From: Comamonas testosteroni
GTDB lineage: Bacteria; Pseudomonadota; Gammaproteobacteria; Burkholderiales; Burkholderiaceae_C
DNA: 64,000 nucleotides
Reading direction: 5' to 3'
Assembly: GCA_008727115.1 (NCBI GenBank)
Contig: CP044131.1
Span: 3,658,001 to 3,722,000 of the forward strand
Part shown: positions 53,247 to 62,346 of the stretch, in pieces
Numbering within the stretch: position 1 is the stretch's first letter
Layout: each line of letters starts with the position of its first letter
Translations under genes and position numbers: made by a program
Notes under the pieces: generated by a model
The model's database searches: none
Seen by the model: the letters and a program-made list of their open reading frames with translations, nothing else
Told to the model about the DNA's origin: nothing

Positions 53247-55190
53247 TTAAGCCAGCAACGCGTTCACACGCTTGACGTAAGCAGCGGGGTCTTCAGGCAT
53301 GCCGCCTTCGGCCAGCACCGCCTGGTCAAACAGAATCTGCGCCAGATCGTTGAAGTGGACGGAGCCATCCAGCTTCTTGACCAGAGCGTGCTCTGGGTTC
53401 ACTTCCAGCACAGGCTTGGATTCAGGAGCAGCCTGACCAGCTTGCTTGAGCAAACGAGCCAGTTGCAGGCTCATGCCATCGTCGCTGACCACCAGGCAGG
53501 CGGGCGAATCCACCAGACGGCTGGTGGCGCGCACGTCTTCAGCCTTGTCCTTCAGGGCTTCCTTGAGCTTGGCCAGCACGGGCTTGAAGGCTTCGGCAGC
53601 TTCTTCAGCGGCCTTCTTTTCTTCTTCGTTTTGCAGCTTGCCCAGGTCCACGGCGCCCTTGGCCACGGATTGCAGCGGTGTGCCGTCGAAGTCGTGCAGA
53701 TAGTTCAGCGCCCACTCGTCCACGCGGTCGGTCATCAAGAGCACTTCAATGCCCTTTTTCTTGAATACTTCCAGCTGTGGGCTGTTCTTGGCGGCGGCCA
53801 GCGTGTCAGCCGTGATGTAGTAAATCGCGTCCTGGCCTTCCTTCATGCGTGCCTTGTAGTCGGCAAACGAGGTGTTCAGGCCTTCGTGCGTGGTGGTGGC
53901 AAAGCGCAGCAGCTTGGCAATGCGTTCCTTGTTGGCAAAGTCTTCGCCCAGGCCTTCCTTGAGAACGGCACCAAACTCGGCGTAGAACTGGCTGTATTTG
54001 CCTTCCTTGGCCTTGTCGTCAGCGTCCACCACATCGGTGACTTCGCCTTCAGCAGCCACTTCGTGCTTGTCGTGGCGGGCCAGGTCTTCCAGCATGCTCA
54101 GCACGCGCTTGGCCGATCCATCACGGATCAGCTTCACATCGCGGCTTTCCTGCAGCAGCTCGCGGCTGACGTTCAGCGGCAGATTGGCCGAGTCGATCAC
54201 GCCCTTCACAAAGCGCAGGTACTGGGGCATCAGCGCTTCGGCATCGTCCATGATGAACACGCGCTTCACATACAGCTTGATGCCGGCGCTCTTGTCGCGC
54301 TGGTACAGGTCGAACGGAGCCTTGCCGGGGATGTACAGCAGCTGCGTGTACTCGGTATTACCTTCGACGCGGTTGTGGCTCCAGGTCAGCGGGTCTTCAA
54401 AGTCATGACTGATGGCCTTGTAGAACTCCTTGTACTGCTCTTCGGTGATGTCCTTCTTGGCGCGGGTCCACAGGGCGCTGGCCTTGTTGACGGTTTCCCA
54501 CTCGCCGGTCTTGACCATCTCGCCGGGCTGATCGTTCTCGCCTTCCTTCCACTCTTCCTTTTCCATCAGGATGGGCAGGCTGATGTGATCAGAATACTTG
54601 GCAATGACTTGCTTGAGCTTGTAGCCGTTGAGGAACTCTTCGGCATCGTCACGCAGGTGCAGGATGATGCTGGTGCCGCGCTCGGTGCGCTCGATCTGCT
54701 CGATCTGGAAGTCGCCCGTGCCGCCGCTGATCCAGCGCACACCCTGCGACGCCTCAGTACCCGCACGGCGCGTTTCCACTGTGATCTTGTCGGCCACGAT
54801 AAAGCCCGAATAAAAGCCCACGCCGAACTGGCCGATCAGCTGCGAGTCGGCCTTCTGGTCACCGCTGAGCTTTTCCATGAAAGCCTTGGTGCCGCTCTTG
54901 GCAATCGTGCCCAGGTTGTCGATGGCTTCCTGCTCGGTCATACCGATGCCGGTGTCGGTGATGGTCAGCGTCTTGGCGGCCTTGTCAAAGGACACACGCA
55001 CTTCCAGATTGGGCTGATCACCATACAGGCTGGAATCGTTCAGCGCTTCAAAGCGCAGCTTGTCGCAAGCGTCCGAGGCATTGGAGATCAGCTCGCGCAG
55101 GAAAATTTCCTGGTTGGAATACAGCGAATGCGTGACCAGGTGCAGCAACTGGGCCACTTCGGCCTGGAAGGAATGGGTTTGCTTTGTCAT
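53247..55190 (-). CDS. htpG: Molecular chaperone HtpG (Hsp90)
   Basis: A 647-residue Hsp90. The N-terminal GHKL ATPase domain has [37 protein letters not shown] and GTSIILHL; the middle domain has the catalytic-loop segment [11 protein letters not shown]; the C-terminal domain dimerises ([17 protein letters not shown] end). Assists protein folding in heat stress. The ATG at 55190 fits the usual opening [17 protein letters not shown]. Upstream is a strong sigma-32-type promoter, consistent with heat induction. Confidence 0.97.
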   Translation of the reverse strand: MTKQTHSFQAEVAQLLHLVTHSLYSNQEIFLRELISNASDACDKLRFEALNDSSLYGDQPNLEVRVSFDKAAKTLTITDTGIGMTEQEAIDNLGTIAKSGTKAFMEKLSGDQKADSQLIGQFGVGFYSGFIVADKITVETRRAGTEASQGVRWISGGTGDFQIEQIERTERGTSIILHLRDDAEEFLNGYKLKQVIAKYSDHISLPILMEKEEWKEGENDQPGEMVKTGEWETVNKASALWTRAKKDITEEQYKEFYKAISHDFEDPLTWSHNRVEGNTEYTQLLYIPGKAPFDLYQRDKSAGIKLYVKRVFIMDDAEALMPQYLRFVKGVIDSANLPLNVSRELLQESRDVKLIRDGSAKRVLSMLEDLARHDKHEVAAEGEVTDVVDADDKAKEGKYSQFYAEFGAVLKEGLGEDFANKERIAKLLRFATTTHEGLNTSFADYKARMKEGQDAIYYITADTLAAAKNSPQLEVFKKKGIEVLLMTDRVDEWALNYLHDFDGTPLQSVAKGAVDLGKLQNEEEKKAAEEAAEAFKPVLAKLKEALKDKAEDVRATSRLVDSPACLVVSDDGMSLQLARLLKQAGQAAPESKPVLEVNPEHALVKKLDGSVHFNDLAQILFDQAVLAEGGMPEDPAAYVKRVNALLA

Positions 55191-55253
55191 GAGCGTTCTA
55201 TGAAATTCTGAAAAAACCGCAAAAATTTATCGCCAGAGGCGATGCGCTTTATT

Positions 55254-55281
55254 AACTTGGGACAGCCCTGCCGATTTCAAG
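55254..55281 (-). promoter_or_regulatory. Predicted sigma-32 (heat-shock) promoter of htpG
   Basis: On the minus strand CTTGAAA (55281-55275) is a perfect -35 match; CCCAAGTT (55261-55254) fits CCCCATNT with two mismatches; spacer 13 bases. The start site would be near 55247, about 57 bases before the htpG ATG. Confidence 0.7.
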
Positions 55282-55326
55282 GGCTTTGGCCTACATACGA
55301 AAAAAGCGCAAGCACCATTCAAAAAG

Positions 55327-55379
55327 AATAGCTGCTTGCGCTTATCTATAAAGGGCTACAGGCCAATTTCACTTAAAAA
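55327..55379 (+). repeat. Family A repeat
   Basis: AATAGCTGCTTGCGCTTATC, TATAAAGGGCTACAGGCC, AATTTCACTTAA. Canonical copy upstream of the htpG promoter. Confidence 0.85.
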
Positions 55380-55401
55380 CCGGCGCACTACACGCCAGAG
55401 A

Positions 55402-55498
55402 TGCAGAGCAAGAGCCGCCTCGCGGCGAAGGCATCGTCCCCCTTCCCTAGCGCGAAAGCGCGTAGAGAAAGGGGGAAGCGGCAAAGCCGCTCAGGGGG
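55402..55498. repeat. Family B repeat after pseudouridine synthase gene
   Basis: AGAGCAAGAGCCGCCTCGCG, GTCCCCCTTCCC, an inner TAGCGCGAAAGCGCGTA palindrome, and GAAGCGGCAAAGCCGCTCAGG. Ends one base before the downstream gene stop codon. Confidence 0.88.
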
Positions 55499-57613
55499 TT
55501 AGAAAGTCTCATGCGGAGCGAGGTAACGCCATTGGCCAGTGGGCAGATTCCCCAACGTCACGCCACCAATACGGATGCGCTTGAGGCCCACCACGCGCAG
55601 ACCCACCTGCTCACACATACGGCGAATCTGGCGCTTCTTGCCTTCGGTCAGCACAAAGCGCAGCTGCTCGGGGTTCTGCCAGTCCACCTTGGCGGGCTGC
55701 AGAGGCTGGTCGTCCAGCGACAGGCCGTGGCGCAGCAGCTCCAGTTTTTCCTCGGGGAAGACGGACTGCACATCCACGTCGCGATCACCAAAGGTCACGC
55801 GCACCAGGTATTCCTTGTCGACCTCCGATTCCTCGCCAATGATGTGGCGGGCCACACGGCCGTCCTGGGTCAGCACCAAAAGGCCCACGGAGTCGATGTC
55901 CAGGCGGCCACAAGGTGCCAGGCCCTTGAGCTGGCTGTAGTTGAAGCGCGTCTTGCTGCGGTCTTCGTTCCAGCGATTTTCGTTGGTGATCAGCACCACA
56001 GCAGGCTCGTGGCCGTCTTCGGCCTGGCCGCTCACATAGCCCACGGGTTTGTTCAGCAGGATGGTGACTTGCTGGTCCTGACGGTCCTGGGCCTTCTGAT
56101 CGATCTCGATCTTGTCGCCGGGTACCACGTTCTGGCCCATGGTCGCGACTTCGCCGTTGACCGTGACCCAGCCGTTTTCCACCCACTCATCGGCCTCGCG
56201 GCGCGAGCACATGCCCATATCGGCAATGCGCTTGTTGATGCGAATGGCACCGGGACGGTCATCCTGGCGCGCTTCTACTTCGGGAGCACGCTTCACAGGA
56301 ATGGCACGGTCCGAGCCATCTGCAGCGGGACGATAGGTACGAATGCCGGTCGTTGGGCGGCGTGTCGCCTCCGACACAAACGAGCCGGGGATATGGCGCT
56401 TTTCAGGCTCGCCACCACGGTCGTCGCGGCGTTCACCACGGCGCTCGTCATTGCGACGGTCGCCATAGCTGCGGCGGTCATCATCACGCGGGCCACGGTC
56501 ACGGTCGCTAAAGTTGCGGGGGCGGTCACCAAAGTCACGGCCTTGTGGACGATCATCACGGCGGTCGTCACGGCGACCTTCGAAGCGATCACGCGTTTGA
56601 TATTCACGACGCTCGCCATCGCGAGGCTGGTATTCGCGGCGTTCTCCGTCACGGGGACGGAACTCACGACGCTCACCACCCTGGTCAGGACGACCAAAGC
56701 CACCGCTGCGGGGACGGTCACCAAAGTCACGACCTTGTGGGCGGTCATCACGACGATCATCGCGGCGGCCTTCAAAACGGTCACGCGGTTGATACTCGCG
56801 ACGCTCGCCATCGCGAGGCTGGTATTCGCGGCGTTCTCCGCCTTGATCCGGGCGGCCAAAGCCGCCACTGCGAGGACGGTCACCAAAGTCACGGCCTTGA
56901 GGACGATCATCGCGGCGGTCGTCACGGGGACGGAATTCACGGCGCTCGCCACCTTGATCCGGGCGACCAAAGCCGCCGCTGCGAGGACGGTCACCAAAGT
57001 CACGGCCTTGAGGACGATCATCGCGGCGGTCGTCACGGGGACGGAATTCACGGCGCTCGCCACCTTGATCCGGGCGACCAAAGCCGCCGCTGCGAGGACG
57101 GTCACCAAAGTCACGGCCTTGGGAGCGATCGTCACGGCGGTCATCACGGGGACGGAATTCGCGACGCTCTCCGCCACGGTCGCCGCCTTCACGCGGTTCG
57201 CCATAGGGACGGAAGCCACGGTCACCGCCGCCAAAGCGGCGCTCGCCACCTTCTGCGGGACGGTCGTCGCGGCTAAAGCGAGGACGATCATCGCGCTGCG
57301 AGAAGCCGCCACGGCGTTCGCCGTCATCACGAGCAGGACGTCCGCCATCAGGACGACCAAAGCCGGAGGCGCGTGGACGATCTCCACGGTCGCCACGACC
57401 GCCGCGGTCATCACGCTGAGGGCGGGCACCACGATCACCACGCGGGCCATCGCCGCGCGGGCCGCGATCCGAACGGTCACCACCAGCGGGGCGGTCTGCC
57501 TTGGCTGGTTTGGTAGGTGCACGCAAAACAGGGCGCGCCGAAGAAGAATCGGACGGCGCGGAGGAATTGCCAGCACCTGAGGTGCCGGGCTCTTTAGGAG
57601 GATTGACTGACAT
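55499..57613 (-). CDS. RsuA/RluB-family pseudouridine synthase with Arg/Gly/Asp repeat tail
   Basis: The C-terminal ~270 residues form the enzyme: an S4 RNA-binding domain (RINKRIADMGMCSRREADEW) and the synthase core with catalytic Asp572 in GRLDIDSVGLLVLTQDG and GKKRQIRRM near the end. It pseudouridylates rRNA (RluB/RluF-like). The first ~430 residues are disordered, rich in Arg, Gly, Asp, with 37-residue tandem units (REFRPRDDRRDDRPQGRDFG...). This tail is much longer than usual and may drive RNA or ribosome contact. The tail's DNA repeats are nearly identical. Confidence 0.9.
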   Translation of the reverse strand: MSVNPPKEPGTSGAGNSSAPSDSSSARPVLRAPTKPAKADRPAGGDRSDRGPRGDGPRGDRGARPQRDDRGGRGDRGDRPRASGFGRPDGGRPARDDGERRGGFSQRDDRPRFSRDDRPAEGGERRFGGGDRGFRPYGEPREGGDRGGERREFRPRDDRRDDRSQGRDFGDRPRSGGFGRPDQGGERREFRPRDDRRDDRPQGRDFGDRPRSGGFGRPDQGGERREFRPRDDRRDDRPQGRDFGDRPRSGGFGRPDQGGERREYQPRDGERREYQPRDRFEGRRDDRRDDRPQGRDFGDRPRSGGFGRPDQGGERREFRPRDGERREYQPRDGERREYQTRDRFEGRRDDRRDDRPQGRDFGDRPRNFSDRDRGPRDDDRRSYGDRRNDERRGERRDDRGGEPEKRHIPGSFVSEATRRPTTGIRTYRPAADGSDRAIPVKRAPEVEARQDDRPGAIRINKRIADMGMCSRREADEWVENGWVTVNGEVATMGQNVVPGDKIEIDQKAQDRQDQQVTILLNKPVGYVSGQAEDGHEPAVVLITNENRWNEDRSKTRFNYSQLKGLAPCGRLDIDSVGLLVLTQDGRVARHIIGEESEVDKEYLVRVTFGDRDVDVQSVFPEEKLELLRHGLSLDDQPLQPAKVDWQNPEQLRFVLTEGKKRQIRRMCEQVGLRVVGLKRIRIGGVTLGNLPTGQWRYLAPHETF
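56545..57185 (-). repeat. Tandem repeat, 111-bp units within the synthase gene
   Basis: Units of 37 codons recur about five times; the two at 56878 and 56989 are identical by eye over 111 bases. The first and last units differ by insertion of short REYQPRDGER blocks. Prone to copy-number change by slippage or recombination. Confidence 0.85.
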
Positions 57614-57697
57614 TTGGCCGCAATTGTCTCGCGACGCGCGGGCGCGAGCCGGAAGTTATCCACAATTCCAGCGCGGTCCTAGGTTATAGCCAGTCTC

Positions 57698-58429
57698 TCA
57701 AGCAAGCGTCTTGCGGGGAGAGCAGAACTCTCCATAGCGCAGAGCCTCCAGCTCCAGCACACGCAAGCCGCCATATTCGATCTGAATCACGCGCTCACGC
57801 TGCAAAACCGACAGCGCCTCGTTGACGCGCTGGCGCGACAGTCCCACCAGGTTGGCCAGCTCCTGCTGGGTGATGCGCAGCACCTGCCCCACGCCGGGAT
57901 ACAGCAGCGGATTGAACAGTGCCGCCAGACTGCGCGCCACGCGCAGGTCCGGATTGCTCATACGGTCGATCTCGCGCGCCGCAATGAACTGCCCCAGACG
58001 CTCGTTGAGCTGGTTCATCACAAAGCGGTTAAAGCCTATGGAGTGGTCGAGCAGCCAATGAAACATGTCGATGGGCAGGCCTCCGACCACCGACTTGCGA
58101 ATGGCCTGCACGTTGTAGCGATAAGGCTCACGCTTGATGACCGTGCCTTCGCCAAACCAGCCCCCCGGCGGCAGACCCGCCAGCGTCATGCTGACGCCAT
58201 CGGCGTTCTCGGTGTTCATCTTGAGCAAGCCGTCCACCACACCAAACCAGTAGGTCGGTGGCCGCCCGATGCGGCAGACATAGTCGCCAGGCTCTGCATC
58301 GCCTACCAGCAGCACCCTCAGCACGTTCTCGCGCTCCAGCGGCAGCAGCACGGGCCACCATGGAATACCTTGCAACTCCGCCTCCGAGGGCTTGCGCCGC
58401 CTCTGGTGCAATGACAGTTCATGACTCAT
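57698..58429 (-). CDS. Crp/Fnr family transcriptional regulator
   Basis: About 243 residues from ATG 58429 (MSHELSLHQRRRK): a cyclic-nucleotide-binding-like sensor domain (VLLVGDAEPGDYVCRIG, GGWFGEGTVIKRE) and a C-terminal winged helix (ITQQELANLVGLSRQRVNEAL). No Fnr-type cysteine set, so not an iron-sulfur oxygen sensor. An alternative TTG/ATG start at 58510 would add 27 residues. Divergent from the acyl-CoA ligase/ABC operon, which it likely controls. Confidence 0.87.
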   Translation of the reverse strand: MSHELSLHQRRRKPSEAELQGIPWWPVLLPLERENVLRVLLVGDAEPGDYVCRIGRPPTYWFGVVDGLLKMNTENADGVSMTLAGLPPGGWFGEGTVIKREPYRYNVQAIRKSVVGGLPIDMFHWLLDHSIGFNRFVMNQLNERLGQFIAAREIDRMSNPDLRVARSLAALFNPLLYPGVGQVLRITQQELANLVGLSRQRVNEALSVLQRERVIQIEYGGLRVLELEALRYGEFCSPRKTLA

Positions 58430-58658
58430 GGGCTGCAAGCATTGCCAAAGCCGAGCGGCCACAACAGCGGGATTTCCACGAGGCAGCAATTGCGTCAATT
58501 TCAGCAGCATTTGTTACAGCGGATTTCCACTATCAAGGCTTTCCCGCAAATTGTCGTCAAACAGACATCCGGACGTCAAAGTCATCCTTAGCATGCCTGC
58601 AAGACTTTCGAGAACGGCTGTGAGACACCGTTTTCTCCCAAGACTCAAAGGATCCGGC

Positions 58659-60593
58659 ATGACAACCACGTTCCCTCAGCTGCTGCTCAAGCACGCGACA
58701 GAACGCCCTGATGCACCCGCTCTTCGTGAGAAGGAATATGGCATCTGGCAAACTTGGAGCTGGCGCGAAGCCGCGCAAACCGTGCGCCACATGGCCTGTG
58801 GTCTGCGCTCCCTGGGTTTGGAGCGCGGCCAGAACCTGGCCTTCATCAGCGACAACCGGCCCCATGTCTATCTGGGTTTTCTGGCCGTGCAAAGCTGTGG
58901 TGCAGTGCCCATTCCGCTGTACCAGGATGCCGTGGCCGCCGAGATGATGTTCGTGATGGAGGACGCGGAGATCGCGTTTGCCTTTGCCGAAAATCAGGAG
59001 CAGGTGGACAAGCTGCTGGAGGTGCGCGAGAGTGTGCCCAGCATTCGCCACATCATCTATGACGACCCGCGCGGCCTGCGCAAGTACGACCAACCCGGCC
59101 TGATCAGCACCGAAGATCTGCTGGCCCAAGGCAAAGCCTGGGATGAGCAGCACCCCGGAGCCTACGAGGCCATGGTGCAGGCCGTCTCGCCCGACGACGT
59201 GTCGGTCATCCTCTACACCTCGGGCACCACGGGCAAGCCCAAGGGCGTATGCCAGACCCACTTCAGCTTTGGTGAATCCGCACGTGGCGGTGTGCAGACC
59301 GACAAGCTGAACGCTGCAGACAATGTGATCTGCTATCTGCCCCCTGCCTGGGTGGGCGACCATTTGTTCTCGTTTGCGCAGTGGCTGGTGGCGGGATTCA
59401 CCATCAACTGCCCTGAGTCGGCCGCAACGGTCTCCATCGACCTGCGCGAGATCGGCCCCAGCTACTACTTTGCGCCGCCGCGTATCTTCGAAGGCATGCT
59501 GACCTCGGTCTCCATCCGCATGGAAGACGCCTCGCCCCTCAAGCAATGGATGTATGCCAAGGCCATGGATGTGGCGCGTCGCGTGGGCTCGGACATCCTG
59601 GATGGCAAGAGCGTTGGCGCCATGGACCGACTCAAGTATCAATTGGGCAACTTCTTCATCTACGGGCCGCTGCGCAACGCCATGGGCCTGTCGCGCATTC
59701 GCGTGGCCTACACGGCGGGCGCGGCCATCGGGCCCGAGCTGTTTCGCTTCTTCCGCTCCATCGGCATCAACCTCAAGCAGCTCTACGGCCAGACCGAGAC
59801 CTGTGCCTACGTCTGCCTGCAGCGCGATGGGCAGGTGGAACTCTCCAGCGTGGGCCAGGCCGCACCGGGGATAGAGCTCAAGATTGCCGACAACGGCGAG
59901 GTCCTGCTCAAGGGCGTCTCCGTGCTCAAGGAGTACTACAAGCGGCCGGATGCCACCGCCGAAGTCATTGATGCCGACGGCTACTTCCACACCGGCGATG
60001 CCGGCGTGATCGACGCCAGCGGCCAGCTGCGCATCATCGACCGGGCCAAGGACGTGGGCAAGACCAGCCGCGGCGCCATGTTTGCACCCAACTACATCGA
60101 AAACAAGCTCAAGTTCTTCCCCCACATCAAGGAAGCCGTGTGCTTCGGGCACGGCAAGGACGAAGTCTGCGCCTTCATCAACATCGACTACGAAGCCGTG
60201 GGCAACTGGGCCGAGCGCCAGGGCCTGCCCTATGGCGGCTATGTCGACCTGGCAAGCAAGGCCAAGGTACTGGAGCTGGTGGCCGAGTGCATTGCCAAGG
60301 TGAATGCGGACCTGGCCAGTGAAGCCGGCATGGCCGACACCCAGGTGGCACGCTTTCTGGTGCTGCACAAGGAGCTGGACCCCGATGACGACGAGCTGAC
60401 CCGCACCCGCAAGGTCCGTCGCAACTTTATTGCCGACAAATATGGCGTGCTGGTCGATGCGCTGTACACCGGCAAGAAGGAGCAATTCATCGAGACCCTG
60501 GTGAAGTTTGAAGATGGCCGCACAGGCAGCGTCAGCGCCACGCTGTCCATCGTCGACGCGCAATTGCATCCAGCCACAACACGCGCCGCCTGA
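58659..60593 (+). CDS. Long-chain acyl-CoA ligase (AMP-binding)
   Basis: A 644-residue AMP-forming ligase: P-loop-like YTSGTTGKPKGV, the A5 motif YGQTETCA, the A7 region YFHTGDAG and the RAKDVGKTSRG hinge; the Lys-bearing C-terminal end is KVRRNFIADKYG. Activates carboxylic acids to CoA thioesters. ATG 58659 is set by AAAGGA seven bases upstream. First gene of an operon with a branched-chain-type ABC transporter, so the transported acid is probably activated on entry. Confidence 0.92.
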   Translation: MTTTFPQLLLKHATERPDAPALREKEYGIWQTWSWREAAQTVRHMACGLRSLGLERGQNLAFISDNRPHVYLGFLAVQSCGAVPIPLYQDAVAAEMMFVMEDAEIAFAFAENQEQVDKLLEVRESVPSIRHIIYDDPRGLRKYDQPGLISTEDLLAQGKAWDEQHPGAYEAMVQAVSPDDVSVILYTSGTTGKPKGVCQTHFSFGESARGGVQTDKLNAADNVICYLPPAWVGDHLFSFAQWLVAGFTINCPESAATVSIDLREIGPSYYFAPPRIFEGMLTSVSIRMEDASPLKQWMYAKAMDVARRVGSDILDGKSVGAMDRLKYQLGNFFIYGPLRNAMGLSRIRVAYTAGAAIGPELFRFFRSIGINLKQLYGQTETCAYVCLQRDGQVELSSVGQAAPGIELKIADNGEVLLKGVSVLKEYYKRPDATAEVIDADGYFHTGDAGVIDASGQLRIIDRAKDVGKTSRGAMFAPNYIENKLKFFPHIKEAVCFGHGKDEVCAFINIDYEAVGNWAERQGLPYGGYVDLASKAKVLELVAECIAKVNADLASEAGMADTQVARFLVLHKELDPDDDELTRTRKVRRNFIADKYGVLVDALYTGKKEQFIETLVKFEDGRTGSVSATLSIVDAQLHPATTRAA

Positions 60594-60604
60594 GAGGAAC
60601 ACCC

Positions 60605-61387
60605 ATGACAAGAAAAACCGGCGACGTCATTCTGGACATCAAGAACATCAGCCTGCGCTTTGGCGGGGTGAAGGCTCTGACCGACATTTCGTTCAACGTC
60701 AGAGAGCATGAGATCCGCTCCATCATCGGCCCCAATGGCGCAGGCAAGAGCTCGATGCTCAACTGCATCAACGGCGTGTACACCCCGTCCGAAGGCTCCA
60801 TCACCTTCCGCGGCCAGACCTTCAGTCATATGAACAGCCGCCAGGTCGCCGAGATGGGCGTGGCCCGCACCTTCCAGAATCTGGCGCTGTTCAAGGGAAT
60901 GAGCGTGATCGACAACATCATGACCGGCCGCAATCTCAAAATCAGGAGCAACCTCCTTATGCAGGCTCTGCATTTGGGGCCTGCAAAGCGTGAAGAGATT
61001 GCCCATCGCGAGTTTGTCGAACACATCATCGACTTTCTAGAAATTCAGGCCTGGCGCAAGACACCCGTGGGCCAGTTGCCCTACGGCCTGCAAAAGCGCG
61101 TGGACCTGGGCCGGGCTCTCGCCATGGAGCCACAGGTGCTGCTGCTGGACCAGCCCATGGCGGGCATGAACGTGGAAGAAAAGCAGGACATGTGCCGCTT
61201 CATTCTCGACGTCAACGAAGAGTTCGGCACCACCATCGTGCTGATCGAGCACGACATGGGTGTGGTCATGGACATCAGCGACCGCGTCGTGGTTCTTGAC
61301 TACGGCAAGAAGATCGGTGACGGCGAACCCGATGAAGTGCGCAACAACGAAGACGTGATCCGGGCCTACCTCGGCGCGGGTCACTGA
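60605..61387 (+). CDS. Branched-chain-type ABC transporter ATP-binding protein (LivG-like)
   Basis: A 260-residue LivG-type ATPase. Walker A is GPNGAGKSSM; the signature region is LPYGLQKRVDLGRAL; the H-loop is IEHDMGVVM. Walker B reads VLLLDQPMAG: the catalytic Glu is replaced by Gln (GAC CAG at 61148-61153), unusual for this family and expected to weaken hydrolysis at this site. GAGAGGAAC stands about 8 bases before the start. A LivF partner is not in the window and may lie right of it. Confidence 0.9.
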   Translation: MTRKTGDVILDIKNISLRFGGVKALTDISFNVREHEIRSIIGPNGAGKSSMLNCINGVYTPSEGSITFRGQTFSHMNSRQVAEMGVARTFQNLALFKGMSVIDNIMTGRNLKIRSNLLMQALHLGPAKREEIAHREFVEHIIDFLEIQAWRKTPVGQLPYGLQKRVDLGRALAMEPQVLLLDQPMAGMNVEEKQDMCRFILDVNEEFGTTIVLIEHDMGVVMDISDRVVVLDYGKKIGDGEPDEVRNNEDVIRAYLGAGH

Positions 61388-61398
61388 AGGAGCAAAGC

Positions 61399-62328
61399 AT
61401 GGGATTTTTTCTGGAAACCTTGTTCGGCGGCCTCATGGTGGGCACGCTGTACGCACTGATCGCCATCGGCTTTGTACTGATCTTCAAGGCTTCGGGCGTT
61501 TTCAACTTTGCACAGGGTGCGATGGTGCTGTTCTCGGCCCTGGCCATGGCACGCTTTTCGCAATGGATTCCCGGCTGGCTGGGCATGGAGCCCGGCCTCG
61601 TCGGCAACCTGCTGGCCATCTGCATCACCTTGGGGCTAATGGTCGTGGTTGCCTGGGTGATTGAACGTCTGGCCCTGCGCCATCTGGTCAACCAGGAGCC
61701 CATCACCTTGCTGATGGCCACGCTGGGCATTGCCTACCTGCTGGACGGTCTCGGCCCACTGGTCTTTGGCTCCGAGGTCTACAAGATCGACGTGGGCATG
61801 CCCAAGGACCCCGTCTTCATCATGGATGGCCTGTTTCCAGGCGGCGTGATGATCAGCCTGGAAGACCTCTACGCAGCCTGCATCGCCGCCATCCTGGTGA
61901 TCTGCCTGAGCATCTTCTTTCAGAAGACCAAGACCGGTCGCGCCCTGCGCGCCGTGGCCGACGACCACCAGGCAGCGCAGTCCATCGGCATCCCGCTGTC
62001 GCGCATCTGGGTCATCGTCTGGTCGGTCGCAGGCGGTGTGGCTCTCGTGGTGGGCATCATCTGGGGCAGCAAGCTGGGCGTGCAGTATTCGCTGTCTCTC
62101 GTGGCCCTGAAAGCCCTGCCCGTAGTGATTCTGGGCGGCCTGACTTCGCTGCCCGGCGCCATCATCGGCGGCCTGATCATCGGTGTGGGCGAGAAGCTCT
62201 CCGAGGTCTATATCGGCCCCATGGTGGGCGGCGGTATCGAGACCTGGTTTGCTTACGGTCTGGCCCTGTGCTTTTTGCTGGTACGCCCCCAAGGCTTGTT
62301 TGGGGACAAGATCATTGACCGCGTCTGA
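61399..62328 (+). CDS. Branched-chain-type ABC transporter permease (LivH-like)
   Basis: A 309-residue inner-membrane permease with eight or so helices; it opens FLETLFGGLMVGTLYALIAI, and has the EAA-like loop (GRALRAVADDHQAAQSIGI) that docks with the ATPase, then GLTSLPGAIIGGLIIGV. Starts 11 bases after the ATPase gene; AAGGAGC precedes it. Works with the LivM-like permease. Confidence 0.92.
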   Translation: MGFFLETLFGGLMVGTLYALIAIGFVLIFKASGVFNFAQGAMVLFSALAMARFSQWIPGWLGMEPGLVGNLLAICITLGLMVVVAWVIERLALRHLVNQEPITLLMATLGIAYLLDGLGPLVFGSEVYKIDVGMPKDPVFIMDGLFPGGVMISLEDLYAACIAAILVICLSIFFQKTKTGRALRAVADDHQAAQSIGIPLSRIWVIVWSVAGGVALVVGIIWGSKLGVQYSLSLVALKALPVVILGGLTSLPGAIIGGLIIGVGEKLSEVYIGPMVGGGIETWFAYGLALCFLLVRPQGLFGDKIIDRV

Positions 62329-62346
62329 ACGAGGGAGAACAAGAAG

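Noticed and set aside
53355..55211. 618-codon open frame antisense to htpG
   Set aside because: Shadow frame caused by GC-rich third positions; sense strand is a textbook Hsp90.
55511..57580. 689-codon open frame antisense to the pseudouridine synthase gene
   Set aside because: It is the complement of Arg/Gly/Asp repeat codons, gives a Thr/Ala/Val-repetitive product, and the sense strand holds clear S4 and synthase motifs.
58557..60611. 684-codon open frame antisense to the acyl-CoA ligase gene
   Set aside because: No recognisable motifs; entirely covered by conserved ligase motifs on the plus strand.
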